Source of the DNA: Piscinibacter gummiphilus
GTDB lineage: Bacteria; Pseudomonadota; Gammaproteobacteria; Burkholderiales; Burkholderiaceae_C
Direction of reading: 5' to 3'
DNA length: 64,000 bases
Assembly (NCBI RefSeq): GCF_032681285.1
Contig: NZ_CP136336.1
Location: 372,001 to 436,000 of the forward strand
The position numbers were made by a program, and so were the translations under genes. The first letter of the stretch is position 1; each line of letters begins with the position of its first letter. Below the pieces are notes generated by a model that did not search any database, had not been told where the DNA came from, and saw nothing but the letters and a program-made list of their open reading frames with translations. This document shows, one piece after another, positions 15,710 to 25,916 of this stretch.

Positions 15710-17307
15710 GCCTGCGTCGGCGCACCTTGCTGTCGGCGGGGGTGGGCTTGCCGCTGGTCGCGGGCTGCTGGCGTGCACCGGAAGTCCGGTACGACGGCGG
15801 CTGGGTCGGCGCGCAGCACGCCCGCGGCCACCGCCTGCGCGACCTGAAGAGCGGCGCGCTGCCCACGCCTGCCGTCACCCGCCGTGCCCAGGTACTCGTC
15901 GTCGGCGCCGGTGTGGCGGGCCTCGCGTGTGCACGGGCGCTGGCGCAGCGCAAGGTCGACGACGTGCAACTCCTCGACCTGGAAGACAGCGCCGGGGGCA
16001 ACAGCCGAGGCCACCGGATCGCCGGCATGGCCTGCCCGCTCGGCGCGCACTACCTGCCGGTGCCTGGCGAGGCCGATGTCGAGGTGGTGGCGCTGCTGGA
16101 AGAGCTCGGCCTGAGCCGCATCGAACACGGCAAGCGTGTCTACGACGAGCGCCACCTCTGTCACAGCCCGCAGGAGCGGCTCTTCATCGGCGGCCAGTGG
16201 CAGGAAGGTTTGCTGCCGGTCCACGATCAACCCGAGGCCACGCTCGCGCAATACCGCCGTTTCGCCGAGGCGGTGACGAAAGCCGCTGCGCTCGGCTTCA
16301 GCCTGCCGACCGCGCACGCCCCGTGGACAGCCGCGCACCAGGCGCTCGATGCGCAGAGCTTCGCGCACTGGCTCGACCAGCATCGTTTCGACGCAGCCGC
16401 CCTGCGCACCTACCTCGACTATTGCTGCCGCGACGACTATGGCGCCGGGGCCGCGCAGGTGTCGGCCTGGGCGGGGCTGCACTACTTCGCCAGCCGGCAT
16501 GGGTTCCACGCGCCGGGTGACGCGGAAGCCGACACCCGCGAGGGCGTGCTCACCTGGCCGCAGGGGAATGGCTGGCTCACCGAGCGCCTGGCTCAGCCGC
16601 ACCGAGAGCGTCTGCATGCGGGTTCGATCGCGCTGCGCGTGGACGAGGGCCGCCATGAAGTGACCGTCGACGTGTGGAACGCGCCCGCCGAGCGCGCCGA
16701 GCGTTGGGTCGCGAGGCAGGTGGTGATGGCCGCGCCGCTCTTCATCGCGCAACGCCTGCTGGCCACAACGCCTTCCGCCCTGCCGGCTGCCGTGGCGCAG
16801 ATGCGCCACGCACCCTGGCTCGTGGCCAACCTGCACATCGACACCCCGCTCGACGACGCCGGTGGCGCCCCGCCCGCCTGGGACAACGTGCTGCACGGCA
16901 GCCCCGCGCTCGGCTACGTGAACGCCATGCACCAGAGCACCCGGCCCCACCCCGGCCCGACGGTGCTCACGAGCTACTGGGCGCTCGGCGGTGACAACCC
17001 GCAGCAGCTGCACGCCAACCGCGCCCGTCTGCTTTCCGACGGCTGGGAGGCCTGGTCGCGCGTGGTGCTGGACGACCTGGCGAAAGCCCACCCCGACCTG
17101 CCCGCCAAGGTGAAGCGCATCGACCTCATGCGCTATGGCCATGCGATGAGCATCCCCGTGCCGGGCCTGCGCGGCAGCGCGGCCCTGCAGGCCTTGTCAC
17201 GCCCGGCCGGGCGGGTGCACTTCGCGCACAGCGATCTGTCGGCGTATTCGGTGTTCGAGGAAGCGTTCTTCCACGGCACGCGTGTCGGGAAGCGTCTCGC
17301 TGTCTAA
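15706..17307 (+). CDS. Exported FAD-dependent amine-oxidase-like lipoprotein
   Basis: 533 residues from the GTG at 15706, which overlaps the stop of the aminopropyltransferase gene. The N-terminus MSLRRRTLLSAGVGLPLVAG then Cys combines a twin-arginine motif with a lipobox, so a folded, FAD-loaded enzyme could be exported and lipid-anchored. The FAD-binding motif is VLVVGAGVAGLACARALAQ, followed by an acidic strand end (LLDLED) and GGNSRGHRIAG. The C-terminal part (SDLSAYSVFEEAF) resembles flavin amine oxidases. Operon context suggests a polyamine or related amine as substrate, but this is inference. Its last 4 bases overlap the convergent pepP stop. Confidence 0.82.
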   Translation: MSLRRRTLLSAGVGLPLVAGCWRAPEVRYDGGWVGAQHARGHRLRDLKSGALPTPAVTRRAQVLVVGAGVAGLACARALAQRKVDDVQLLDLEDSAGGNSRGHRIAGMACPLGAHYLPVPGEADVEVVALLEELGLSRIEHGKRVYDERHLCHSPQERLFIGGQWQEGLLPVHDQPEATLAQYRRFAEAVTKAAALGFSLPTAHAPWTAAHQALDAQSFAHWLDQHRFDAAALRTYLDYCCRDDYGAGAAQVSAWAGLHYFASRHGFHAPGDAEADTREGVLTWPQGNGWLTERLAQPHRERLHAGSIALRVDEGRHEVTVDVWNAPAERAERWVARQVVMAAPLFIAQRLLATTPSALPAAVAQMRHAPWLVANLHIDTPLDDAGGAPPAWDNVLHGSPALGYVNAMHQSTRPHPGPTVLTSYWALGGDNPQQLHANRARLLSDGWEAWSRVVLDDLAKAHPDLPAKVKRIDLMRYGHAMSIPVPGLRGSAALQALSRPAGRVHFAHSDLSAYSVFEEAFFHGTRVGKRLAV

Positions 17308-18722
17308 GCCGCGCCGCGCATCAGCGCCTCGATCTCATCGGCCTGGACCGGCACACCGCGGCTGATCAGCTCACAGCCGTCTGCGGTGACCACCGCGTCG
17401 TCTTCGATGCGGATGCCGAGGTGCCAGTAGCGCTCGGGCACGCCCTCGGCCGGGCGCACGTAGAGGCCCGGCTCCAGCGTCACCACCATGCCGGGTTCGA
17501 GCTTGCGCGACGGGTGCTTGACCACACGGCCGCCCAGGTAGTCGGGCTGCTCGAACGGGGCTTCGTTGCGGGCGAGGTAGTCGCCGGTGTCGTGCACGTC
17601 GCGCCCGAGCCAGTGGCCGGTGCCGTGCATGTAGAACTGTCGGTAGCGGGCGTGTTCGATCACGTCGTCGAGCGTGCCGTGCCGGTCGTGGCTCAAGAGG
17701 CCGGTGTCGAGCAGGCCCTGGGCCAGCACACGCACCGCGGCGTGGTGGGCCTCGCGGTGGCGCAGGCCCGGCCGCGTGGCGGCAGCGGCGGCTTCCTGGG
17801 CGGCGACGACGATGTCGTACAGCTCGCGCTGCGGGGCGCTGTAGCGGCCACTGGCGGGGAAGGTGCGCGTCACGTCGCTCGCATAGCCCTCGACCTCGCA
17901 GCCTGCGTCGATCAGGCACAGCTCGCCCGCCTGCAGGCGGGCCGGGCCGGCGCTGTGGTGCAGCACGCAGGCGTTGGGCCCTGCTGCCACGATGGAGGGG
18001 TAGGCCGGCCCCGCCGCGCCGTGGCGGCGGAATTCGTGCAGCAGCTCGGCCTCGATCTCGTATTCGGCCACGCTGCCGGCCGGGTCGGCGCGGAAGCGTG
18101 CGGCACAGAAGCGCATCGCGCGCAGGTGGGCGCCGGCCGAGATGCTGGCGGCACGGCGCATCAGCGCGAGCTCGTCGTCGCGCTTGACGAGGCGCATCTC
18201 GTCGAGCAGCGCGGCGAGGTCGCGGTGCGCGGCAGGGGGTTCATGGCCGAAGTGCGAATGCGCCCGCACCTCGTCCAGCCAGCCCTCCAGGCGCTGCGCC
18301 AGTGCGCCGCCCCCGCCGAAGATCGTCCACACCGTGGGCGCGTGGTTGAGCAGCTCGGGCAGGCGCTTGTCGAGTTGCGCGTTGGGAAACGCGGCGTCGA
18401 CGCCCAGGGTGTCGCGCGCCGCGTCGGGCCCGAGGCGCACGCCGGTCCACACCTCCTGCTCGGCGTGCTTTTCGCGGCAGAAGAGCTCGCAGCGGCCGTC
18501 GGCCTGCAGCACCAGCGTGGCATCCGGCTCGTCGAAGCCGGTGAGGTAGTGGAAGTAGCTGTCGGCGCGGAACGGGTGCTCGGTGTCGCGGCTGCGGGTC
18601 ACCTCGGGAGCCGTCGTCACGATGGCGATGCCGCCGCCGGCCGCGCTCAGGCGCCGGGCCAACTCGGCGCGGCGTTCACGGGGTGGGGTGCGGCTCGCTT
18701 GCACGGAGGCGGCCGCGCTCAT
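17304..18722 (-). CDS. pepP: Aminopeptidase P family protein (Xaa-Pro aminopeptidase)
   Basis: 472 residues from the ATG at 18722; the frame continues upstream without recognisable sequence. The N-terminal creatinase-like domain includes FRADSYFHYLTGFDEPDATL. The C-terminal pita-bread domain has the dinuclear-metal ligands: Asp in LCLIDAGCEVEGYASDVTRT (two Asp), His in MHGTGHWLGRDVHD, Glu in VVTLEPGLYV and Glu in GIRIEDDAV. The enzyme releases N-terminal residues preceding proline. It lies 4 bases after a PH-like membrane protein gene with which it is probably co-transcribed. In many Burkholderiales pepP precedes ubiquinone hydroxylase genes; here the hydroxylase is 7 kb away. Confidence 0.94.
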   Translation of the reverse strand: MSAAASVQASRTPPRERRAELARRLSAAGGGIAIVTTAPEVTRSRDTEHPFRADSYFHYLTGFDEPDATLVLQADGRCELFCREKHAEQEVWTGVRLGPDAARDTLGVDAAFPNAQLDKRLPELLNHAPTVWTIFGGGGALAQRLEGWLDEVRAHSHFGHEPPAAHRDLAALLDEMRLVKRDDELALMRRAASISAGAHLRAMRFCAARFRADPAGSVAEYEIEAELLHEFRRHGAAGPAYPSIVAAGPNACVLHHSAGPARLQAGELCLIDAGCEVEGYASDVTRTFPASGRYSAPQRELYDIVVAAQEAAAAATRPGLRHREAHHAAVRVLAQGLLDTGLLSHDRHGTLDDVIEHARYRQFYMHGTGHWLGRDVHDTGDYLARNEAPFEQPDYLGGRVVKHPSRKLEPGMVVTLEPGLYVRPAEGVPERYWHLGIRIEDDAVVTADGCELISRGVPVQADEIEALMRGAA

Positions 18723-18726
18723 CGCG

Positions 18727-19488
18727 TCACGCCTTGCCGGAGCCTTCAATGTGCTTGACGGCCGGGGGCAGGTTGGGCGACTGGGCCTGTTTGCGCAGGC
18801 GGCGCAGCTCACGCAGCATTTCGCGGTCGGCCGTGGTGGGCTCGCGCGCGGCCCGCGCCGCGGCGGCGCTGCCTTCGTCGCCCGAGCGTTTGACGGCCTG
18901 ACGGTCGCCGGCCAGCAGCTGGCGCGAGCGGATGTGGTTGGCCAGGGCTTCCACCGCCTCCACCTCGCCGTGTGCATCGGTCTTGGGCAGGGCCACCACG
19001 CGTTTGTCGTTCATGCGCATGGTGAGCCGGCAGGTGCGGTTGCGGTTGAGGTGGCGCAGCGTGTAGCCCGGGGCATCGGCCTCGACCACCGAGACGTCAC
19101 GGATGTTCTCGATGGCCACCTGGTGCACCTTGTGACCGAAGCCTCGCTGGAACCACACATAGCTGGCGCTGACCGTGACCCGCTCCCAGCGCGCCATGTC
19201 GAGCGCCACCGCGCCCAGCAGCATCAGGAAGCCGAGAGCGCCGACCCAGCCGAGTTTCCAGGTCATGCCCACCCACATCACGACGCCCGAGGCCAGCACC
19301 AGGGCCACCACTTCGAGCATTGCGCGGTCGGCGGTGCCGTAGACCCGCCGCTCGTAGCCCACCGCTTCCGGCTCGCCGGTGGCCAGCGGGTAGACGGCCG
19401 AGGCCAGCGCCTTGGCGCCGCGGCTCAGCAGGATGTGGCCGGCCACCGCGATGGCCAGCAGGAACGGCAGGGCGAGAACATGGGTCAC
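18727..19488 (-). CDS. Membrane protein with PH-like domain, function unknown
   Basis: 253 residues from a GTG at 19488. Two or three N-terminal membrane segments are visible (LALPFLLAIAVAGHILL and two around residues 58-95). A bacterial-PH-like beta domain follows from about residue 105 (WERVTVSASYVWFQRGFGHK, then IENIRDVSVVEADAPGYTLR). The tail is charged and Ala-rich. No characterised relative is recognised. It stands immediately upstream of pepP, with stop and start 4 bases apart, and is divergent from the CDF transporter gene. Confidence 0.75.
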   Translation of the reverse strand: MTHVLALPFLLAIAVAGHILLSRGAKALASAVYPLATGEPEAVGYERRVYGTADRAMLEVVALVLASGVVMWVGMTWKLGWVGALGFLMLLGAVALDMARWERVTVSASYVWFQRGFGHKVHQVAIENIRDVSVVEADAPGYTLRHLNRNRTCRLTMRMNDKRVVALPKTDAHGEVEAVEALANHIRSRQLLAGDRQAVKRSGDEGSAAAARAAREPTTADREMLRELRRLRKQAQSPNLPPAVKHIEGSGKA

Positions 19489-19636
19489 AGCCTGAAAGGT
19501 AGCGCGAACCTCCGCCCGGCGAAAGGCCTGCGCGCAAAGCGGTCAAAACCCGGGCGACGCACGGTTGATTCGGTCGCCCGAGCGGCCACACCGCGTGGCT
19601 AAGATGCTTCACCGAGACCTCCGCAGTACACCCGTC

Positions 19637-20605
19637 ATGGCCCACACCCACGACCTGAAACCCTGGCAGCACGCGCATGTGTTCGACACGGGCAATCGCC
19701 AGGGCGAGCGCCGCACGCACTGGGTGCTGGCGATCACGCTGCTGACGATGGTGGTGGAGATCGCCGCCGGCTGGTGGACAGGCTCGATGGCCCTGCTGGC
19801 CGACGGCTGGCACATGGGCACCCACGCGCTCGCGCTCGCGGTGACGGCCGGTGCCTACTGGCTGGCTCGCCGCCATGCCCAAGACCCGCGCTACGCCTTC
19901 GGCACCTGGAAGATCGAGGTGCTGGGCAGCTTTGCGAGTGCGCTGGTGCTGGGGCTGGTGGGCGTGGGCATCGTCGTCGAATCGGCGGGCCGGCTGTGGC
20001 GGGCCGAGCCGCTGCAGGCGGACTCGGCGCTGGTGGTGGCAGTGATCGGCCTGGTGGTGAACCTCGCGTCGGCCTGGCTGCTGCACGGGGCGCAGGGCGG
20101 GCACGGCCATCACGACCACCACGGGCACCACGACCACGGGCACGACCACGACCATCACCACCACGAGCACGCCGACCTCAACCTGCGCGCCGCCTACGCC
20201 CACGTGCTGGCGGATGCGTTGACCTCGGTGTTCGCGATCGGCGCGCTGTCGGCGGCGCTGTGGCTCGGCTGGACCTGGCTCGACCCGGTGGTGGGCATCG
20301 CTGGTGCGGTGGTGATCGGCGTGTGGGCCTGGGGCCTGATGCGCCAGTCGGCGGCGGTGCTGCTCGACCGCGAGATGCACCTGCCGCTCACGCAGCAGGT
20401 GCGCGAGGCGATCGAGTCCGACGGCGACGCCCAGGTGGCCGACCTGCACCTGTGGCGCGTCGGCCGCGAGAAGTTCGCCGCCATCGTGTGCGTGGTGGCC
20501 GACGCACCGCTCGAGCCATCCGCCTACCGCGCGCGCCTGGCGGTGCACGAAGAGCTGGCGCATGTGTCGGTCGAGGTCAACCGCTGCCCGCACGCCGGGC
20601 GCTGA
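19637..20605 (+). CDS. dmeF: CDF-family divalent metal exporter, DmeF-like
   Basis: 322 residues from the ATG at 19637. Six membrane helices form the cation diffusion facilitator core. The metal site regions are ALLADGWHMGTHALAL (helix II, with the DGWHMGTH form typical of DmeF) and AYAHVLADALTSVFAI (helix V). A His/Asp-rich cytoplasmic loop is encoded at about 20100-20175. The C-terminal domain contains VADLHLWRVGREKFAAIVCV. The family exports Co2+, Ni2+ or Zn2+ in exchange for protons; metal choice is not certain. No RcnR/CsoR-type regulator is adjacent. An inverted repeat CGGGCGAC-N14-GTCGCCCG at 19551-19580 lies in its upstream region. Confidence 0.92.
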   Translation: MAHTHDLKPWQHAHVFDTGNRQGERRTHWVLAITLLTMVVEIAAGWWTGSMALLADGWHMGTHALALAVTAGAYWLARRHAQDPRYAFGTWKIEVLGSFASALVLGLVGVGIVVESAGRLWRAEPLQADSALVVAVIGLVVNLASAWLLHGAQGGHGHHDHHGHHDHGHDHDHHHHEHADLNLRAAYAHVLADALTSVFAIGALSAALWLGWTWLDPVVGIAGAVVIGVWAWGLMRQSAAVLLDREMHLPLTQQVREAIESDGDAQVADLHLWRVGREKFAAIVCVVADAPLEPSAYRARLAVHEELAHVSVEVNRCPHAGR

Positions 20606-20611
20606 GCGTCG

Positions 20612-21490
20612 TCAGCGGCTGCGGCGCAGCGCTTCTTCCATGCCGGGCAAGGGAGATGCGCTCGGGTTGCGCCCCTGCAGCAGGTTCTGCATGCGGTGCT
20701 CGACCTGGCCCAGCCATTCCGGGTGCGTGAAGACGTAGAAGCGCCGCTCGCGGATCGCGCCCAGCACCTGCCGGCCCACGGCGAGCGGGTCCAGGCCCTG
20801 TTCGACCTGCTCGTTGAACCACTGCTTCATCGCCTGCGCAAGGGGCGACGAGGCCGGCGCCGACGCGTCGCCGAGCGTGGCCGGCCGGTTGCGCTCGGCG
20901 CTGAGGATGCGGGTGGCGACGAAGCCCGGGCACAGCAGCGAGACGTCGACGTTGGAGCGGCTGCGCTGCAATTCGAGGTAAAGGCTCTCAGACAGGCTCA
21001 CCACGCCCGCCTTGCTTGCCCCGTAGACCGGGTTGCCACCCGCGCTCAGGCCGGCCATCGAGGCGGTGTTGACGATGTGTGCCGGCGTGCCCTGCTTGAG
21101 CAGGATGGGCATGAAGCTGCGGATGCCGTGCACCACGCCCATGAGGTTGACGCCCAGCACCCAGTGCCAGTCGTCGAGCGTGCTGTGCCAGCTGGGCATG
21201 GTGCCGGCGCCCACCCCGGCGTTGTTGCACAGGATGTCGATGCCGCCCCAGCGGTTGAGGGCCGCGTGCGCAAGGCGCTGCACCTGCTCGGGGTCGGAGA
21301 CGTCGGCCACCACGGTGTGCACGTCGGCGCCGGCCGCGCGCAGGGCGTGTGCGGCGCCGTCCAGCGCATCGGTCTCGACGTCGCTCAGCACCACGCGGAT
21401 GCCCGCTTCGGCGAAGGCTTGCGCCATGCCGAGGCCGATGCCGCTTGCGGCGCCGGTGATGACCGCGACTTTTCCGTCGAACGAATCCAT
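20612..21490 (-). CDS. Short-chain dehydrogenase/reductase
   Basis: 292 residues. Classical SDR motifs are present: cofactor TGAASGIGLGMAQA near residue 12, NNAGVGAG near residue 90, and the catalytic YGASKAG with the Ser in NTASMAG. The C-terminus carries an extra ~40 residues (FYVFTHPEWLGQVEHRMQNL). An Asp at the end of the second strand (VVLSDVETDAL) suggests NAD preference. The substrate is unknown. It is 5 bases from the stop of murU on the same strand and likely in the speD-murU operon; it converges with the CDF gene. Confidence 0.9.
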   Translation of the reverse strand: MDSFDGKVAVITGAASGIGLGMAQAFAEAGIRVVLSDVETDALDGAAHALRAAGADVHTVVADVSDPEQVQRLAHAALNRWGGIDILCNNAGVGAGTMPSWHSTLDDWHWVLGVNLMGVVHGIRSFMPILLKQGTPAHIVNTASMAGLSAGGNPVYGASKAGVVSLSESLYLELQRSRSNVDVSLLCPGFVATRILSAERNRPATLGDASAPASSPLAQAMKQWFNEQVEQGLDPLAVGRQVLGAIRERRFYVFTHPEWLGQVEHRMQNLLQGRNPSASPLPGMEEALRRSR

Positions 21491-21495
21491 CGTGC

Positions 21496-22197
21496 TCAGC
21501 CCGCGGACGGGTGGTTGAGGGCGTCGAGCCGCTCCACGGTGCCCACGTCGGTCCAGGGGCCGTCATAGGCGGTGGCGCCGATGCGGCCGGCATCGGCACC
21601 GGCGCGCAGCAGCGGGGTCAGCGGGAGCTTCTCGCCCACGGCCAGGCCGTCCACGATGGCGGCGCGGAAGAGGCCGACGCTGGCCCAGGTGCGCTTCGGC
21701 GTGGCCGTGCGCGAGGCGAGGCCCTGGGCGTCGATGCCGAAATCGCCTCCGGGGTGGTGCGGCGCGTTGGGCACGAGCCAGAGATGGGCGAGGGTAGGGC
21801 CTTCGGCGAAGCGCTGCGCCACGGCTGCGTCGAAGCGGAAGCCGGGGAGGAACACGTCGCCCGAGACGACCCAGAAACAATCCGTCGTGGCATCGGTCAG
21901 CAGCGGTAGCGCCTTGGCGATACCGCCGGCCGTTTCCAGCGCGCCGCCGTGGTCGCGGCCTTCGAGCGAATAACGGATCGACACGCCATACCGCGCGCCA
22001 TCGCCCAGCGTGTCGACGATGCGCTCTTCCAGCCAGGCGGTGTTGATCACGACCTCGCGGATGCCATCGCGTGCCAGCGCCTCCAGGTGCCACACGATCA
22101 AGGGCTTGCCCTGCACTTCGAGCAGGGGCTTGGGCGTGTGGTCGGTGAGTGGGCGCATGCGCTCGCCGCGTCCGGCGGCCAGGATCAAGGCTTTCAT
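21496..22197 (-). CDS. murU: Nucleotidyltransferase, MurU-like (MurNAc-1-phosphate uridylyltransferase)
   Basis: 233 residues from the ATG at 22197, which overlaps the speD stop (ATGA). The signature of sugar-phosphate nucleotidyltransferases is at the N-terminus: [20 protein letters not shown], then PKPLLEVQGKPLI. The metal site Asp is in WVVSGDVFLP, and the C-terminal Asp lies in WTDVGTVERL. MurU makes UDP-MurNAc in the cell-wall recycling bypass of Pseudomonas and many betaproteobacteria. The usual kinase partner AmgK is not in the window, so the assignment rests on the protein alone. Confidence 0.8.
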   Translation of the reverse strand: MKALILAAGRGERMRPLTDHTPKPLLEVQGKPLIVWHLEALARDGIREVVINTAWLEERIVDTLGDGARYGVSIRYSLEGRDHGGALETAGGIAKALPLLTDATTDCFWVVSGDVFLPGFRFDAAVAQRFAEGPTLAHLWLVPNAPHHPGGDFGIDAQGLASRTATPKRTWASVGLFRAAIVDGLAVGEKLPLTPLLRAGADAGRIGATAYDGPWTDVGTVERLDALNHPSAG

Positions 22198-22559
22198 GAG
22201 CTGGCACCTCGTTCGATGGTGTGGTGTTCGACCTGGCGCGGCGCGAATGCGGTCACCAGGCGGTCGAGCAGCGCACGCGCCTTGTGGGAGTTGTCGGCGC
22301 CGAAGTTGCACACGTAGACGTCAAGCGTCACCGCGCCGAGTTCGGGCCAAGTGTGCACGGCGAGGTGCGATTCGGCCAGCAGCACCACGCCCGTCACGCC
22401 GCCCGCGCCGGGGAAGGTGTGGAAGAGCTCGCCCACCGGCTGCAAGGCTGCGCCGGCCACCGCCGCGAGGCACAGGCGCCGCAGCGCGTGCGGGTCGGTG
22501 AACGCGGGAGTCTCCGTGGAGCATCCCCGTAAATCGGCGGTGAGGTGCAGGCCGTGCAT
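22194..22559 (-). CDS. speD: S-adenosylmethionine decarboxylase proenzyme-like (SpeD)
   Basis: 121 residues from the ATG at 22559. The self-processing site is visible as [20 protein letters not shown]: cleavage before Ser makes the pyruvoyl group, and the His is the processing base. The catalytic Cys follows in DVYVCNFG (usually CG). Small class 1b enzymes of this length make decarboxylated AdoMet, the aminopropyl donor for spermidine synthesis. Some SpeD relatives have become arginine or ornithine decarboxylases, so activity needs testing. The nearest aminopropyltransferase is the membrane form at 14162-15709. It is first in an apparent operon with murU and an SDR, and divergent from tkt. 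Confidence 0.85.
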   Translation of the reverse strand: MHGLHLTADLRGCSTETPAFTDPHALRRLCLAAVAGAALQPVGELFHTFPGAGGVTGVVLLAESHLAVHTWPELGAVTLDVYVCNFGADNSHKARALLDRLVTAFAPRQVEHHTIERGASS

Positions 22560-22621
22560 CGGGGTCAATTATCGAGCCCCGTAAAATGCCGGGTTTCCCC
22601 CACACCACCCCAAGCGAGCCC

Positions 22622-24649
22622 ATGACCGCGATCGCCTCCAACACTTCCTTGATGGCGAACGCCATCCGTGCCCTCTCGATGGACGCGGTCCAGCAAGCGA
22701 ACTCCGGCCACCCCGGCGCGCCGATGGGCATGGCCGAGATCGCCGTCGCGCTGTGGGGCCGGCACCTCAAGCACAACCCGGCCAACCCGCACTGGGCCGA
22801 CCGCGACCGCTTCGTGCTGAGCAACGGCCACGGCTCGATGCTCATCTACTCGCTGCTGCACCTCTCGGGCTACGACCTGCCGATGAGCGAGCTGCGCAAC
22901 TTCCGCCAGCTGCACAGCAAGACGCCCGGACACCCTGAGGTCGGCATCACGCCCGGCGTCGAGACCACCACCGGCCCGCTCGGCCAGGGCTTCACCAACG
23001 CGGTGGGCCTGGCACTCGCCGAGAAGCTCTTGGCGAAGGAATTCAACCGCGACGGCCACGCGATCGTCGACCACCACACCTACGTGTTCCTCGGTGACGG
23101 TTGCCTGATGGAAGGCATCAGCCACGAAGCCGCCGGCCTCGCCGGCGCGTGGAAGCTCAACAAGCTGATCGCCCTCTACGACGACAACGGCATCTCGATC
23201 GACGGGAAGGTCGCCCCCTGGTTCGTGGACAACACGCCCAAGCGTTTCGAGGCCTATGGCTGGAACGTGATCGCCAAGGTCGACGGCCATGACGTCGACG
23301 CCGTCGACAAGGCCATCGCGCAAGCCAAGAAGAGCGACAAGCCGACCCTCATCTGCTGCCAGACCACCATCGGTAAAGGTTCGCCCAACCGCGCCGGCAC
23401 CGCCAAGGCGCATGGCGAAGCGCTCGGCCCCGACGAGATCAAGCTGACCCGCGAAGCCCTCGGCTGGGGGCACGAGCCCTTCGTCGTGCCCGAAGAGGCC
23501 TACGAGCAGTGGGACGCCCGCCAGGCCGGCCTGCAGGCCGAGACGAAGTGGGTCGATGCCTTCGAGGCTTATGCCAAGGCCCACCCCGAGCTGGCCGTCG
23601 ACCTCGTGCGCCGCCTCGACGGCGAGCTGCCCAAGAACTGGAAGCAGACGGTCGCCGACACCCTGGCCGCCACGCACGCCAAGGCCGAGACGGTCGCCAG
23701 CCGCAAGGCCAGCCAGCTCGCGCTCGAAGCCTTCACCAAGGCCCTGCCCGAGCTGCTCGGTGGCAGCGCCGACCTGACCGGCTCCAACCTCACCAACACC
23801 AGCAGCACGCCGGCGCTGCGCTTCGACGACAAGGGCGAATCGAACGGCGGCCGCCACATCAACTACGGCGTGCGCGAGTTCGGCATGGCCGCGATCATGA
23901 ACGGCGTGGCGCTGCACGGCGGCTACCTGCCCTACGGCGGCACCTTCCTCACCTTCAGCGACTACAGCCGCAACGCCATCCGCATGGCCGCGCTGATGAA
24001 GCAGCGCGTGGTGCACGTCTTCACGCACGACAGCATCGGCCTCGGTGAAGACGGCCCGACGCACCAGTCGATCGAACACGCCGCCGCGCTGCGCCTGATC
24101 CCTGGGCTCGACGTCTGGCGCCCCGCCGACACCACCGAGACCGTGGTGGCCTGGGCCAGCGCCATCGAGAGCAAGAGCCGCCCGAGCGCGCTGCTGCTCT
24201 CGCGCCAGAATCTCACCTACTCGCCCAAGGCCAGCCTCGACGGCATCGCCAAGGGCGCGTATGTGCTGGCTGAGCCGAGCGAAGTGGGCCTGAAGAAGAA
24301 GGCGCAGGCGGTCATCATCGCCACCGGCTCCGAAGTGCAGCTTGCGCTGCACGCGCAGCTGCAGCTCGCGGTGCAAGGCATCGCGGTGCGCGTGGTGTCC
24401 ATGCCGTCGAACTCTGTCTTCGACCGCCAGAGCGTCGACTACAAGGCCTCGGTGCTGCCTGACGGCCTGCCCCGCATCGCCGTCGAGATGGGCGTGACCG
24501 ATGGCTGGTGGAAGTACGGCTGCGCTGCCGTCGTGGGCATCGACAGCTACGGCGAATCGGCCCCGGCCGGCGTGCTCTTCAAGCACTTCGGCTTCACCTC
24601 TGAAAACGTCGCCGACACCGTGCGTGCGGTGTTGCAGAAAAAGCGTTGA
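22622..24649 (+). CDS. tkt: Transketolase
   Basis: 675 residues, the usual length. The thiamine diphosphate motif is [18 protein letters not shown] with the later Asn in [10 protein letters not shown]. The N-terminal signature is [20 protein letters not shown]. The catalytic Glu region is [15 protein letters not shown]. The phosphate-binding His region is [15 protein letters not shown]. The enzyme moves two-carbon ketol units in the pentose phosphate and Calvin cycles. A GTAAAAT box lies about 35 bases before the start, without a clear -35. It is followed after 55 bases by gapA, a common pairing in Burkholderiales. Confidence 0.97.
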   Translation: MTAIASNTSLMANAIRALSMDAVQQANSGHPGAPMGMAEIAVALWGRHLKHNPANPHWADRDRFVLSNGHGSMLIYSLLHLSGYDLPMSELRNFRQLHSKTPGHPEVGITPGVETTTGPLGQGFTNAVGLALAEKLLAKEFNRDGHAIVDHHTYVFLGDGCLMEGISHEAAGLAGAWKLNKLIALYDDNGISIDGKVAPWFVDNTPKRFEAYGWNVIAKVDGHDVDAVDKAIAQAKKSDKPTLICCQTTIGKGSPNRAGTAKAHGEALGPDEIKLTREALGWGHEPFVVPEEAYEQWDARQAGLQAETKWVDAFEAYAKAHPELAVDLVRRLDGELPKNWKQTVADTLAATHAKAETVASRKASQLALEAFTKALPELLGGSADLTGSNLTNTSSTPALRFDDKGESNGGRHINYGVREFGMAAIMNGVALHGGYLPYGGTFLTFSDYSRNAIRMAALMKQRVVHVFTHDSIGLGEDGPTHQSIEHAAALRLIPGLDVWRPADTTETVVAWASAIESKSRPSALLLSRQNLTYSPKASLDGIAKGAYVLAEPSEVGLKKKAQAVIIATGSEVQLALHAQLQLAVQGIAVRVVSMPSNSVFDRQSVDYKASVLPDGLPRIAVEMGVTDGWWKYGCAAVVGIDSYGESAPAGVLFKHFGFTSENVADTVRAVLQKKR

Positions 24650-24662
24650 ACTGACACGTTGA

Positions 24663-25703
<1,041 letters not shown>

Positions 25704-25724
25704 GTTGGCATCTCGCACTGCAAC

Positions 25725-25750
25725 AAAAGGCCTCGCAAGAGGCCTTTTTT
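25725..25750 (+). terminator. Intrinsic terminator after gap
   Basis: The stem AAAAGGCCTC (25725-25734) and GAGGCCTTTT (25739-25748) closes a GCAA tetraloop and runs into six T residues. It lies 22 bases after the gap stop and separates the glycolytic pair from the protease genes. Confidence 0.92.
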
Positions 25751-25916
25751 CTTGTCGGCCTGGACTTTGTTTGCAACTGGGCGTTTCCGTTGGGTGATTT
25801 GCCACGAGTCGTGACACGTGGCGCGGCGGGCCTTGCCTACACTTTGCGGTCACGCCGCCCATTGCCGTACCCACGGAATGGCGTGTTAGCGACCTTGATC
25901 CTTCGGAGTTCTGTTC

